A DNA stretch of 64,000 bases from Przewalskia tangutica. Its lineage: Eukaryota; Streptophyta; Magnoliopsida; Solanales; Solanaceae. Under the pieces are notes generated by a model, which did no database searches, had not been told where the DNA came from, and saw only the letters and a program-made list of their open reading frames with translations. The translations under genes were made by a program, and so were the position numbers. Of the stretch, positions 32,830 to 44,193 are shown piece by piece. Location of the stretch: positions 55,303,562 to 55,367,561 of the forward strand of contig CM056736.1 in the NCBI GenBank assembly GCA_029844215.1, given 5' to 3'. Numbering within the stretch: the first letter of the stretch is position 1; each line of letters begins with the position of its first letter.

Positions 32830-35800
32830 TCAACACAAGTAAACTGCGGAATTTAAATAACACCTCATTTTTTTTAAACCAACGTACGTGCAAGGGCAAA
32901 GCCGACAAGGCTGCCATATAATATACATAATCAAAAGACACTACACTGTACATGAGTCTAATCCCACATATGAATACAGACCTCTAAGAGTTTTACTGAA
33001 CTATGACGGGACAAGGCCCCGCCGTACCCATAACTCTGTACAAAAGCATGTACTGAAGGATATATACCAAAAATGATAAACTCCTGAACAGATGGAGCTA
33101 TCTAAAAACTCATAGCAGAGTCCTACACCTGCAGATCACCAAACTGCGTACCTAAACCTGCGGCATGAACGCAGCCCCCCGAAGGAGGTCAGTACGAAGA
33201 ATGTACCAAGTATGTGAAGCGATGAAATGCGTAATGAAATCACTCTGATCACATACAAAACAGGAGACATGTATGATAGCCAAACTACAGTACACAATAC
33301 ATAAGCAGTCATATCAAGTCAGGGACACATGCACTCAAAGTCATTACTCAAATATAACCATGGGTCTCACGACCATAATATCAATCATGCCCGTGGAATC
33401 CTTCCTCACTGCCGGCAATCCATGATATAATATAACATTAATTAGCACACTGAACCTTGCAATCATGAGAGTAATGCAATCCTTTTTATCTTTTAAGTTA
33501 TGCCTTTAACAATGAGACCAACTGTTCCACTTTAAGTCATAACCACACTGAACCCTTTCATTAATGAAATCAATACCGTTTCAAAACATGAAGGCCGTGC
33601 CAGTGCCAGGGTCAACCACCCTCTGTGTTATAATGCAACCTATCATAGGACTATTTCACCCGCAAGGGACTATTTCACCCGCTTAGGTCATGTGGACCCG
33701 CAATGAGTCATCGGTACACGATACTCGCATCACGGATAGCTAATCCATGGTTTATATATGTATCCCGCGAATTTAACCCGCCCGAGTCAAATACTGAGCC
33801 AGCGGTAGTGTGTACCACTCACTTTGGGAGCTAACCCATGGTATCCTTGAAACAAGTTGTCGGCCCTTTATGGAGGGACGCAGAGATGTGGAAATATGAC
33901 ACTTGCACGAATGTCTATATGAGTAACCCATATGCAAGCAAACCAAGACAAAACCATGCCTTTACACAAATCAAGACAATTACCGTGCCTTTCTTTTTGT
34001 CATAAACCAAGACAATACCATGCCTTTACACAAACCAAGACAATTACCATGCCTTCTTTTCACATAAACCAAGACAATTACCATGCCTTATTTTTACATA
34101 AACCAAGAGAAATCCTTATTTAAGAAAGCCAAAGTATTTATCAAGGCACACATAGAATAATTCTCATTTAAACAAGCCAAAGTACTACATACGTACATTC
34201 TTTTCAAAAGACTCCTTTTTATGTAAAACCCCAAGATACTAACACTAGTTGTATCAAGATATGTCTATTTTTCAAAGTAAGTTACTACACCTTTAGAAAT
34301 TCATTTCAAGGCTTTGAAACCAAGTAACTTCAATTTTTACAATCTAGGCAACTCATGCCCATTAATCAAAATAGACAACTCTCTTAACCTTTCATAAAGC
34401 CGTTATAACCAACTTCTCATAAAGCCGTTATAACCCTTTATGGTTTTAGACAAATTTATTCTTTTTATATCCAAGAGACTTATACTTTTAAAACCAAGTA
34501 TCACATACTTTCAAATCAAGTTTCTTAACTTTCAAAATACTTCAAGTCTCTTAATCTTTAGAAATCAAGTTTCTTCTACTTTTAAACCTCAAGTAACTCA
34601 CACCTTTAAAACAAGTTACTTCTCTTAAATCATGTCATTTCTCCTCTTTTAAAACAATTAAGTAAATCACTCATTTGACTCCCCTAAAGTCATTATAACG
34701 AACTTTAGGTTTTGGAACTAAGGCACTAGCCAAAAGATTTGGAAACCACTTCCTTTTCAAGACTCTATGTACTTTAAGTAAAATACTTTCACTTTTGAGA
34801 ATCCGAACTTCACTAAGGAAATGGATTATAACAACTTACAATTTAAACATCAAAGTACAATCAAGGAAGTATATAGAACAAATTCTATATTAGGCAATCC
34901 AAGTACAACCAAGGAATGGATCATTTAAGGAGTAGGACTTACTTTCTTTATCTTAAGGAATCATGCTAGAAGAAGAGGAGATGGTTCACATACCTTTTCG
35001 GCTTAATCCACAATCTAAGTCGAATACGCCGCACGTAGAAGTGTCAACCTATAATGGTCACAACATGACTATCAATTTCTAGTTTCTAACGTAGAATAAT
35101 ACTAAGTATACAGTCTCTTATTCTACGGAAAATTGGGCAGCACCTCCTTTGTTTCTACATACTTTTCCACCTTTTTCAAGGCCCGATAATCAATAACCAA
35201 CATGCCACATTTAAGGCTCAATACATCAACCAACAAAGGGGATTACACGCCTTACAATACGTGTAAAATTATGCCCCACAATTAATACCAACTAAGTCCA
35301 TAATCAAAGCCATTCTCGGCTAACTTATTCAACAACACAAAGTTCTTTCCAATTCTTTGTCAATCCAAGTCCTTAGGTCTAACATGTTATATAGTCATAA
35401 ACAATTTTAACAACTACAATTCCTTCTTTATATAACATGTGATGACCTAAACTAATAATCAAATCGAAATGTAATCTTAAGGGTTAAACATGCTAGTTTT
35501 CGGATTAGGGTTCCAATAGCCAATACACTTATCAAACTTCATACTATATACTTCATGCTTGCTAATATCCGTAGCTACAACAATAAGTAAATCTTAATTA
35601 CTAAAACGACAAGAATTGTTACCTTTATAAGCCCTTATAAATTCCAAGATTCAAAGTCGCTCCTTAGAAATTCTTAGCTCCTTTCCTTTACACTCCAATC
35701 CGCTATTTGAAGCCTTTAGAAGCTCACAACCAACTTCTCTTCCATTTCCAATCCAAACTTATGAAAACAACTTTGGTTTTCGCCTTGCGACTAACGTGAA

Positions 35801-36492
35801 AACGTCGTTTTTCCGAAATCTTTCTATTGAGATATCCTTACAATACCCTTAGGGACCTTGTGTTAAAGTCTTGTGAATAATGGACCAAAACTACAAAATA
35901 TTTGTGTGGGAAAAACCTTGAACCCGAGAGCCTTATGGAGAACAAGAAATGTTGTGATTTTTTTCTAAGTGTTGAAGACCTTGTCTTGCACTAGTGTGGT
36001 ATATAAAACACAATGGAGGGTCAATATATCAACATATGTGTGGCTAGGATGAAGAACACTTGGATAACTAGCCAAGTGGACAAGTTGACAAGTCAACAAT
36101 CTCAAGCTTTGAAGACTTGTTCATCTACCATGGTCAATGACCATTTTACCCTTGAAATTTTTCGTCCAAGACCATATGAGGGGGTGCCATGTGTCGCCCT
36201 CCCATTCGTCCATAAAATTTTGTAACCCTCGTGAGCCCCACAAAACGTAAAATTCCTCGGGTGGGACCCACGTGACCAAATCCGTAAAAATAAATTTTCA
36301 TAATGTTAATAAGTTCCATACTCTTCAAATAATGCATTTTGAAAATCTAATTCTCCTCAACGAACATTTTTCCTTTCCGACGTTCGGAAGATTTTTCGTC
36401 GGAAAAACAATTCTTTCCTTCGTACCAATATAGAGTCCTGATTTCCTTACGTACATTCTCTTAAACATGCCCTGGACTTACGGGGTGTAACA
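32830..36492 (-). repeat. Family 2 LTR (left copy, U5 edge lost)
   Basis: Nearly identical throughout to the LTR at 57983-61692 and ends ACGGGGTGTAACA. About 59 bases at its left edge are missing. It contains the hairpin (33002-33027), GGACTATTTCACCCGC repeats (33650-33690), a short tandem repeat with ACCAAGACAA and TACCATGCC (33940-34110) and a TATA-like TATATAAAACAC near 36000 on this strand. The solo LTR at 2463-20891 is a plus-strand member of the same family. Confidence 0.88.
33940..34110 (-). repeat. Short tandem repeat in family 2 LTR
   Basis: About five units of roughly 38 bases containing AACCAAGACAATTACCATGC and a pyrimidine run. The matching array in the sister LTR is at 59140-59310. 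Confidence 0.85.
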
Positions 36493-37790
36493 TTCTTCCC
36501 CCCTTAGAAACATTCATCCCCGAATGTTCTTAGTCGGTTGTCAAGTTATACAAACTCCGGCACAGTCTCTATACTATGCCTATCAATCAATACTCCACAA
36601 GACCAACGATGCCACATATGGCCACCACATAACATACGTAAACATATCAATGGACCTTCCATCCGCGGTCCCTTCTCACAAAACTCGAAGGTTACAGTCT
36701 TATAAAAAACGGGATCTTTAGAGGTTACTTTCTTTTTCCCCGTATAAAGGGATGACCCTGTCGTATTCTAAGTCATGGGACTAACACTATCTGAATCTTT
36801 CAGTCGGACTCCTACTCAGCTAACTGAGGTGTTTCCCCCATGTTATTTCCCTCTTCTGTCCCACTTAGTCACCAAACTAGTTGGTACATGAATCTATAAT
36901 CTGCCTAGCTTAGTTTACCAACCGGTGTAAACTCTAATACTAGTAATATCTCAATCACGAGCACATATGGACAGTGTTACTGAACCTAAGGCGTGTGTAT
37001 CATCACAGTTAACCTCCACTCATGGCCTAAAAATGGTTTTCTCTACACACATTTATTACTTATAACTATAATCACTATAGTTCTCTTAACCCTTGTTCCT
37101 TCCTTTCTTACTTGTCATACTTTCTCGTACTTCCAAACTTATTTTGTAAACGTACAAAATCTCAAATATTGTTTCTGTTCTCCAATCCTTGGAGTTACTA
37201 TCCAAACTTGGCCATTTTGCTACTTGCATTTCCGTTAAGGCCCTTCTCGGCCCTCACGACCTGGTTCCGGTGGAACGCGTCCACAAACTCATACAACGAT
37301 TTACTAGACTTGGGCCTTGCATCCTCGGGACCCTATCACATAGCGGAACCATTTCTAACTGACATCACCCCATTTCATACTACTGGCTGACCCGAAATGA
37401 GTCCATAACCCGACCCATCGTCACACTTAACTTCTCATTCTTAGTCTGAAATAAATTTCTCTCTTATCTCAAGGTACTTCTCACCCTATCCCCCTATTCA
37501 CTAGAGGTTCGTCACATAGGCCAAAGTATTTCTACTATACATCCTTCCCTATCGGTCTTTACACTGTTACGGGGTAATTACAACTTGTGAACCCTACACA
37601 ACTATAGTCTCAGTTCACTTTATCATTCTTGTCAACATTCTTAACTTTTTCACTTTACTAATCAAAGTATCCCTACCTCTGGGGGTACTATCATTTTACA
37701 ACTGCTAGCAACAAAGGGAAAACATATACGCTAGAGCAAAATCTGAATCCATCAATGCAAGTATGATTCAAAAGAATCGAAATATACCTG
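36493..37790 (-). other. Non-pol internal region of family 2 element
   Basis: About 1.3 kb between LTR and gag without RT, RNase H or integrase motifs. Beside the LTR are the sense-strand polypurine tract (AAGGGGGGAAGAA) and the palindrome with ACATTC/GAATGT arms (36503-36528). The stretch at 37090-37345 is the block shared with families 3, 4 and 5; its best frame reads ARPKSSKSLYEFVDAFHRNQ, then VVRAEKGL. A nearly identical second copy is at 61693-62990. Confidence 0.6.
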
Positions 37791-38290
37791 TAACCCCATG
37801 CGATGTTGCCTCTTGATCCTGCCCAGTAGTCACATCATCTATGCGGTTCGAAGGACCGCCAGAAATATAAACTCCACCTTGACCTCTACCACTGGTGACA
37901 TCCAACACCACCTTGCAGAGCGCGCATTTGTGAAGGAAAGGGAATCAACAATCGGCCTCATAGGCTGAGCCACCTCACCGGTGCTCTTTCTAAAAGGATA
38001 TACCCTCAGTATATGGCTCGGATGGCCACAATAAAAACAAACACCTGTGCCATAACGACATTTCCCCATATGACGCTTACTACATCGGAAACACTGAGGA
38101 ATAAGTGGCCTCGACTGAGAAAATCCTCTGCTCCTCTGAGAACCTCGACTCCTGGAGCTCGGACCGGCTCCTAAATACCTTGTGGGGTCCAATATCCCAC
38201 CTGTGATCTGCGGGGGTATGTACTGGGTAGGCTGGGACGAATATCTCACTCGCTGTTGAGGCTGCTCGTCCAAAAACTCACCGGGATAAC
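37791..38290 (-). pseudogene. Family 2 gag, C-terminal part (first copy, interrupted by insertion)
   Basis: Gag fragment read leftwards; the N-terminal part lies across the 19-kb insertion at 57462-57777. An open 144-codon frame runs 38273-37839. It is Gln/Ser/Arg-rich (RGSQRSRGFSQSRPLIPQ), followed by CFRCSKRHMGKC (CX2CX3HX3C) and CFYCGHPSHILRVY. In the last, the final Cys of the canonical knuckle is Tyr; the second copy at 63032-63475 has Cys there. After about 37930 the frame differs from the second copy (frameshift). The gene ends near 37791 and no protease follows. Confidence 0.85.
38286..38290. repeat. Target-site duplication (left) of the family 4 element
   Basis: ATAAC, repeated exactly at 57457-57461. 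The empty site CCGGGATAACCAACCG is present at about 32707 and 63484. Confidence 0.95.
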
Positions 38291-38779
38291 TGTTACACCC
38301 CGTAATTTAAGGAAATGCTTAAGAGAATGTAAGTAAGGAACACAAGACTTGAAAAGGGTACGAAAGGAAGAATTGTTTTTCCGACGGAAAATCTTCCGAA
38401 CGTCGGAAAGGAAAAATGTTCGTTGAGAAGAATTGGATTCTCAAAATTCATTAATTGAGTATTATGGAATGTATTATCATTATGGAAATTTATTTTTACG
38501 GATTTGGTCACGTGGGGCCCACCCGAGGAATTTTACATTTTGCGGGACCCACGAGGGTTACAAAATTTTATGGACGAATGGGAGGGCGACACGTGGCACC
38601 CCCCCCCCCACATGGCTTGGTCGAATTAATGCAAGGGCAAAATGGTCATTTGACCATTGTGAAGATGAGCATGTCTTGCTAGGCTAGAGCTTGACATTGT
38701 TGACTAAGTCAAGGGCCACTTGGCTTGATCTCTTCCCTCCAAACTTTACAAGTGTTATGATCTAGACCCTCCAATGTAT

Positions 38780-38786
38780 TATATAA
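38780..38786 (+). promoter_or_regulatory. LTR TATA box
   Basis: TATATAA followed by GCACACTAG, about 490 bases into the LTR. The 3' LTR has the same box at 44685-44691. Confidence 0.65.
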
Positions 38787-40899
38787 GCACACTAGTAGCA
38801 AGACTTGTCTTCCAACACTTAGAAAAAAAATCACAACACCTTGTTCTTCAACATTGAGCTCTCGGGTTTGCTCCTTTTGAGCAATGAAATATTTTCGTTT
38901 GTGGTTATTTAGCCACAAGACTTTAACCCAAGGTCCCTAAGGGTATTGTAAGGATATCTCAATAGAAAGATTTCGGAAAAACCGCATTTTTACGTTAGTC
39001 GCAAGACGGAAACCCAAGGTGTTCTTCCACTTTGAAGTTGGAAATAGAAGAGGAGTTTTTCACAAGCTTCTAAGGGTTGCAAATAGCGGATTGGAACGTC
39101 AAGAAAAGGAGTTGGAGTTGCTAAGGATCGACTTAGGGTTTTGGATCATTTTGAGCTTAAGGAGGTAATAATCTCCGTCTTGCTATTATAATTCAAGATT
39201 TCATGTTGTAGTAGCTAGAAATGATCATGTGGATTATATTATGAAGAATGATATGTGTTATGGAATATTTGGATGGAATCCGAAAGTTGCATGATTTAGC
39301 CTTTAAGTTTGTAATTCAATTTAGTTACTAGTTTAGTCGTCGCATGTTATTTAAAGAGTTGATTAAGGTGGTTATAATTTCTAAGTTGTTTATGACTATA
39401 TAACATGTTAGACCTAAGAACTTAGATTGAAAAGGAATTGGAAAGGTTGATAAGTTGTTGCACCTTTTGGCCGAAATTGGCATTTGTATTGTGGACTAGT
39501 TGGTATTAATTGTGGGGAGGAATTTTACACGTCTTGTAGGCGTGTAATCCCCTTTGATTGGTTGTTGTTTTGAGCCTTAAATGTGGCATGTTTGGTTATT
39601 GAATTCGGCCTTGAAAAAGGTGGCAAAGTATGTAGAAACAAAGGAAGTGTTGTCCGATTTTCCGTAGAATTTAGTGACTTTGCACTTAGAATATTCTACG
39701 TTCGAAGCTAGATGTTAATGGACGTGTTATGGCCATTATAGGTTGAAGTACTAAGTATAGCGTATTCTACTTGAAGGATGGGATAGCTATCAAGGTTGAA
39801 GTACTTCGGAGCATTTTGCTAATTGTCGATAATCGTCGCGAGATATGTAAACCTCTTCCTTCTTTTGACATGATTCTATTATGGAATATACATGTAGTAC
39901 TATTTCATGATTCCTTCTACTCTTAGAAGTTAAGAGGTATGTATGTTGATTTACTCTACGTAAAGGTTATGTCTAAGTTATCCTAAGTTCTTACCAAGTC
40001 TTATGGGGGATGTTGGTAAGAGTCGTTAGGAGGTATTTGGAGCCAAGTTGACTTGGCTAAGTTACGGCACAAATGAGAATAAGTATCGAACAAGCCACTG
40101 CAGCGTTAATAAAGGAAAATGTAATGGCAATCAATTAAGTTAAAATGAGTAGAATTCTCCATCTGCATAGAAGCTAAGATAAGACAAAATTGTATTACAT
40201 TTTCTAGATCATGGCTACTTGATTAAAATCGTTATAAATAAGTATAACCTATTCACACATATAAGGCATATGTTGCTTAATTTAAAGAGTTTACGTTATG
40301 AAGTGTTAAGACTATGAACTACGAAACTTGATTCTAAAAGATAATAGACTTGAAGTATTTTGAAAGTATACGATACTTGGTTTTCGAAAGTATAAGTCTC
40401 TTGGTTATAAAAAGAATGTATTTACCTAAAGTATAAAATTAGTATAACGACTTTATGGGAAGTGGGTTATAATAGCTTTATGGAAAGTTAAAAGAGTGGT
40501 TTACTCTAAGTAATGATAAATGTTTTGAAATAAAGAAAGGCAAATGGATTTAAAAGCATCAATTGCTTAAGTTTTAAGGAAAGAAGTCACTTGATTTAGA
40601 AGCCGAAAAATGTATTTCTAAAAGTGTAGTGACTTAGGTAAAATGTAAACAAGCCTTGATACTACGGGTGTTAGTATCTTGGGGTTTTATATGAAAAGGA
40701 GTCTTTTGAAAAGAATGTAAGCACGTAGTACTTTGGGTTAAATTCCCGGATTTTTATGTGTGAAACGAAAGTGCCATGAGTTTATAAAAATGGAAGTCTA
40801 AAGGTTTAATGAACTTGCCTATGTTTGCTTGTGATAGCTTTGAGTGCAAGTATTATATGTTTACGTTGTCGTGACTCTCAGTTGGAGGGCCGGCTGTCT

Positions 40900-41275
40900 T
40901 GTTGTAAGTTTACTTGGACGTACCGAAAGTGATGTGGGATTCCACGGGTATGCTTCCATTATGATTGATCCTTGGACATGCTTATACGATGTGGGATTAG
41001 GGCATGTGACCGGGGCGGGTTAGATTCGGTTGTTTTATTACCCATGGCCATGCTTATACGATGAGAGATTCCGGGGCATGCGTCCATTCTATGTATGACT
41101 ATTACTCCATGGGCTAGCTCCGTGAAGACATGTACCAGCGATGAGGATTCGGGGCATGTTATATTATTACCCCATGGGCTAGCTCCCCACGAAGCCCTGC
41201 GCCTACGATGAGGGATTGGGGGGGCACGTTATGGCCATGCTTATACGATGAGGGATTCCGGGGCATGCGGCCACG

Positions 41276-41333
<58 letters not shown>

Positions 41334-41793
41334 TGTATATGTGTACGCCGACAGTGAGGTAGGATGCCACGGGCGCGTCACATGGTTATATGTTACACCT
41401 ACGGCTGTCGGCAGTGATGTGGGATTCCACGGGCAGGAGATATATATATGTATTGTGTATGTGTACGCCGACAGTGAGGTAGGATGCCACGGGCGCGTCA
41501 CATGGTTATATGTTACACTTATGGTATCGGCGGTGATGTGGGATTCCACGGGCGGGAGATATATATATGTATTGTGTATGTATGCGACGGTGAGGTAGGC
41601 TGCCGGCGTACATACACAATACATATATATATCTCTGCCCGTGGAATCCCATCCTTGCCGACAAGTAGTGTAACATATAACCATGTGACGCGCCGTGCAT
41701 CTACCTCCTGTCGGCGTCTGCCTCTACAATATATATATATATATATATATATGTGTGGCAGTGGCATCTACCTCATTGTCGCGTACATATATA

Positions 41794-41837
<44 letters not shown>

Positions 41838-42060
41838 ATATATATGTATGCAGGTAGGATGAGTAGGCGCGCATCATGGTTATATGTTACACCTACGGTG
41901 TCGGTGATGTGGGATTCCACGGGCGGGAGATATATATATTTATTGTGTATGTATGCGCCGGCGGTGAGGTAGGATGCCAGGCGCGTCACATGGTTATATG
42001 TTACACTTATGATCGGCGATGATGGGGATTCCAGACGCGCTTTGATATTTGTGTGACTTG
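40900..42060 (+). repeat. Repeat island in family 4 LTR, with (TA)n tracts and an inverted segment
   Basis: It begins with GCTTATACGATG.GGGATTCCGG repeats (40950-41270), followed by a pure TA run (about 41275-41322). Then come units of about 115 bases built of GACAGTGAGGTAGGATGCCA, CACGGGCGCGTCACATGG and GTGATGTGGGATTCCACGGG. The segment at about 41607-41765 is the same unit in inverted orientation. More TA/TG tracts lie at 41727-41755 and 41800-41845. The corresponding island in the 3' LTR (56326-56740) is much shorter. Open frames across it are artefacts of the repeat. Confidence 0.88.
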
Positions 42061-42769
42061 ATCGCGTCCCAGTTGGTAGCGGGTAGTATATCGTCCCTCG
42101 TAAAGGGCCGGATTATGTTATGAAAGATAAGTAAGTTATATGGTAATGAACTTGACAATTTTTCCTAAGTATGTACGTAAGAAAGTGACTATAATTTTTA
42201 TTGAAAAATGGGAAAAGATAATAAGGTACGATTAAGTTCACGAGATGGTAATGACACGGTAGGATCTGGTATGTACCCTTTTTATACTTGCCCCTGTCAT
42301 TCTTTTGTACAGTTATGATTTGTTTACTGTACCTTATTTTCCATTCCATATCAAATTTTTGTTATGCGACCCTCTTGAAGCTGCGTTAAATGTCATGAGT
42401 TTAGGTACACGATTGTGGATCCGCGAGCTTAGGATCCTGGTTCAGCATTTTGAGATGACTCCAATGTTCCGGAGTTGTCATGGCTATGTATATTCAGGGG
42501 TACGGCGGGGCCTTTTCCCGTCATAGTATTTGTTCAAATCTTAGAGGTCTGTATTCATCTGTGGGCTGGACTGGCTAGAGTTGTTTTTACATTATTAAAC
42601 AGTGTAGACCCCTTTCGGGTAATTTTTATGTTATGGCAGCCTTATCGGCTTGGTCTTGGTTTTTTTTTAAAAAAAAAGAGTGTTATTTATCTTCCGCAGT
42701 TTATTATATTGTATGATTAGAAGGGTGCCCAGGTAGGGCACCGATGCGACTGGTCGGTCGTGACAAAAG

Positions 42770-42781
42770 TGGTATCAGAGC
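42770..42781 (+). promoter_or_regulatory. Primer-binding site (initiator Met tRNA)
   Basis: TGGTATCAGAGC, four bases after the LTR end at 42765, a perfect match to the usual plant site. Confidence 0.95.
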
Positions 42782-43899
42782 AGTTAGTCCTCGGAAAATG
42801 TCTACAGACCGTGTCTAGTAGAGTCTTGATTATCTGTGTGTTGTGCACCGCATCTATAATCAGGAGGCTTCAGGACATTTAGGATTGTTTCCATTCTTCT
42901 CACTCTGAGATCGTGCGATAGAGCTGTGTTGTTAGGGTCGTCTCTCCCTAACGAGTTATGTTGATTGCGGTAAGAAAGCGTGATGACCGGGAAGGACTAT
43001 GTGGATTGCGTATCCAGGTTGGTAATGATTGTAGTATAGTTGGTATTGTGACATACATCTATACGGAGTTATGTATGAGGGTCAGACGCGTGTTTCCTAG
43101 AATGATTTTAGATTGCCAAGAGTTGGTAAAGACTAACTAGATACCGGAAAGGTATGGAACAGTTAATGAATTATCGCCAAGGTATTATGTTTTATTTTGA
43201 GATAATTGGGAAAGGATGAACTGTCTGATAGGGCAGTGAACCCTTAAGAAGTCATGTTAAGAAACTTTATGGAATACCATGTTAATATATTAAGCTACGT
43301 GGTAGGCTTAAGAGAATTGTATGGATGAGGTCCGTATAGAGTAAGTAATTGTTGTTGTGATCAAGACGACACGATTGGTATTATGAGAAGTTATTGTACC
43401 CGTTTACGGGGGGACTGGTATGGTAGGATTGGAGCATGGAAATTGCGAGACTAAGAATATTGATAACCGCCGAGACCTTAGGTATATATAAGGCCTTCTC
43501 GGGCAATAAGATTTTATTCAGACTAAGGGTAAGAGTTAAGTGTGACGGCGGGTCGGGGTGAGTACCTGTTACGGGTCGCCCATAGCCTGAAATGGAGTGG
43601 GATCAGTTGGTAGTAGTTCGCCACGTGGCAGTCACGAGGGTGCAAGGCCCAAGTCTAGTTAATGGTTTTACGGGTTCGTGGACGCGTTCCACCGAAACCA
43701 GGTTATGAGAGCAGGAAATGGCCTTATATTGTTTTATAGAGTGACTCCAAAGATTAGAGGCCAGAATCGGTATGGAAGTTATGTATGTATACTAGGATGA
43801 GTTGGAAGTACGGAAAGAGTACGACCAGTAAGAAGGATAACAACCAAGTGTAAAGGAATAGATCCTGAATCCATAAGAACCTTTCGAGGTAACTACACC
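42782..43899 (+). other. Internal region of family 4 element, no clear gene
   Basis: Leader-like sequence (to about 42960), then AT-rich degenerate sequence with no recognisable gag. The stretch 43540-43830 is the plus-strand version of the block shared with families 2, 3 and 5: YGFVDAFHRNQV in one frame, then VTPKI. Short open frames at 42958-43140 show no known motif. Confidence 0.5.
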
Positions 43900-44045
43900 C
43901 GTGAGTGTTTGGGTGGTAGCTGAGAGGGTATATGAGATTTGCCCGGTGATGATACAGTCGTAAGACCCTAGTAGACCTAGTAGAGATGATTACGACAGAC
44001 TTTGAGGTCATTATGAGTATGGACTAGTTGGCTTCGTGAGTGCCA
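43900..44045 (+). pseudogene. Protease-end remnant of pol
   Basis: A 145-base match to the end of the protease domain at 2220-2370. In changing frames it gives PGDDTVVRP, then TTDFEVIMSMD*LAS. The FEVIMSMDW-type segment is the beta-strand region after the protease active site. The active site itself and everything after it are absent; the sequence continues into the 3' non-coding region. This shows the family once had, or recombined with, a pol-bearing element. Confidence 0.7.
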
Positions 44046-44193
44046 AGGTTGACATCTTAGTATAAGTATTGTTATGTGGCCATGGGTGGCATATGTTTTT
44101 TGAAGGGTGTAGTAAAAGGAGACTATGTCGCTATCTAATTAGATTGGACTCCGAAAGAACATTCGGGGACGAATGTTTCCAAGGGGGGAAGAA
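44046..44193 (+). promoter_or_regulatory. 3' untranslated segment with palindrome and polypurine tract
   Basis: GAACATTCGGGGACGAATGT (44157-44176) forms the palindrome. AAGGGGGGAAGAA (44181-44193) abuts the 3' LTR and is the likely plus-strand primer. Confidence 0.85.

Larger units (their letters stand above)
38291..42765 (+). repeat. Family 4 5' LTR (4475 bp)
   Basis: Starts TGTTACACCCCGTAA and ends GGTCGTGACA. The first 1.4 kb resembles the family 2 solo LTR (2463 onward, including TTTTTCCGACGGAAAATCTT). From about 39790 the sequence resembles family 3 and 5 LTRs (AATTGTCGATAATCGTCGCG, TTAATAAAGGAAAATGTAAT), so the LTR is a mosaic. TATA box TATATAA lies at 38780-38786. A large repeat island spans 40900-42060 and the hairpin is at 42500-42526. 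Confidence 0.9.

Noticed and set aside
36993..37390. Possible env-like membrane protein at 36993-37390 (LLLITIITIVLLTLVPSFL)
   Set aside because: The frame is on the strand opposite to the element's transcription, across the shared 3' block. It has no signal sequence context or downstream partner, so it is better explained as chance AT-rich sequence.
41241..41989. Open frames with Tyr-Ile runs in 41241-41989
   Set aside because: They arise from TA dinucleotide tracts and repeat units. Frames exist on both strands and change between LTR copies.
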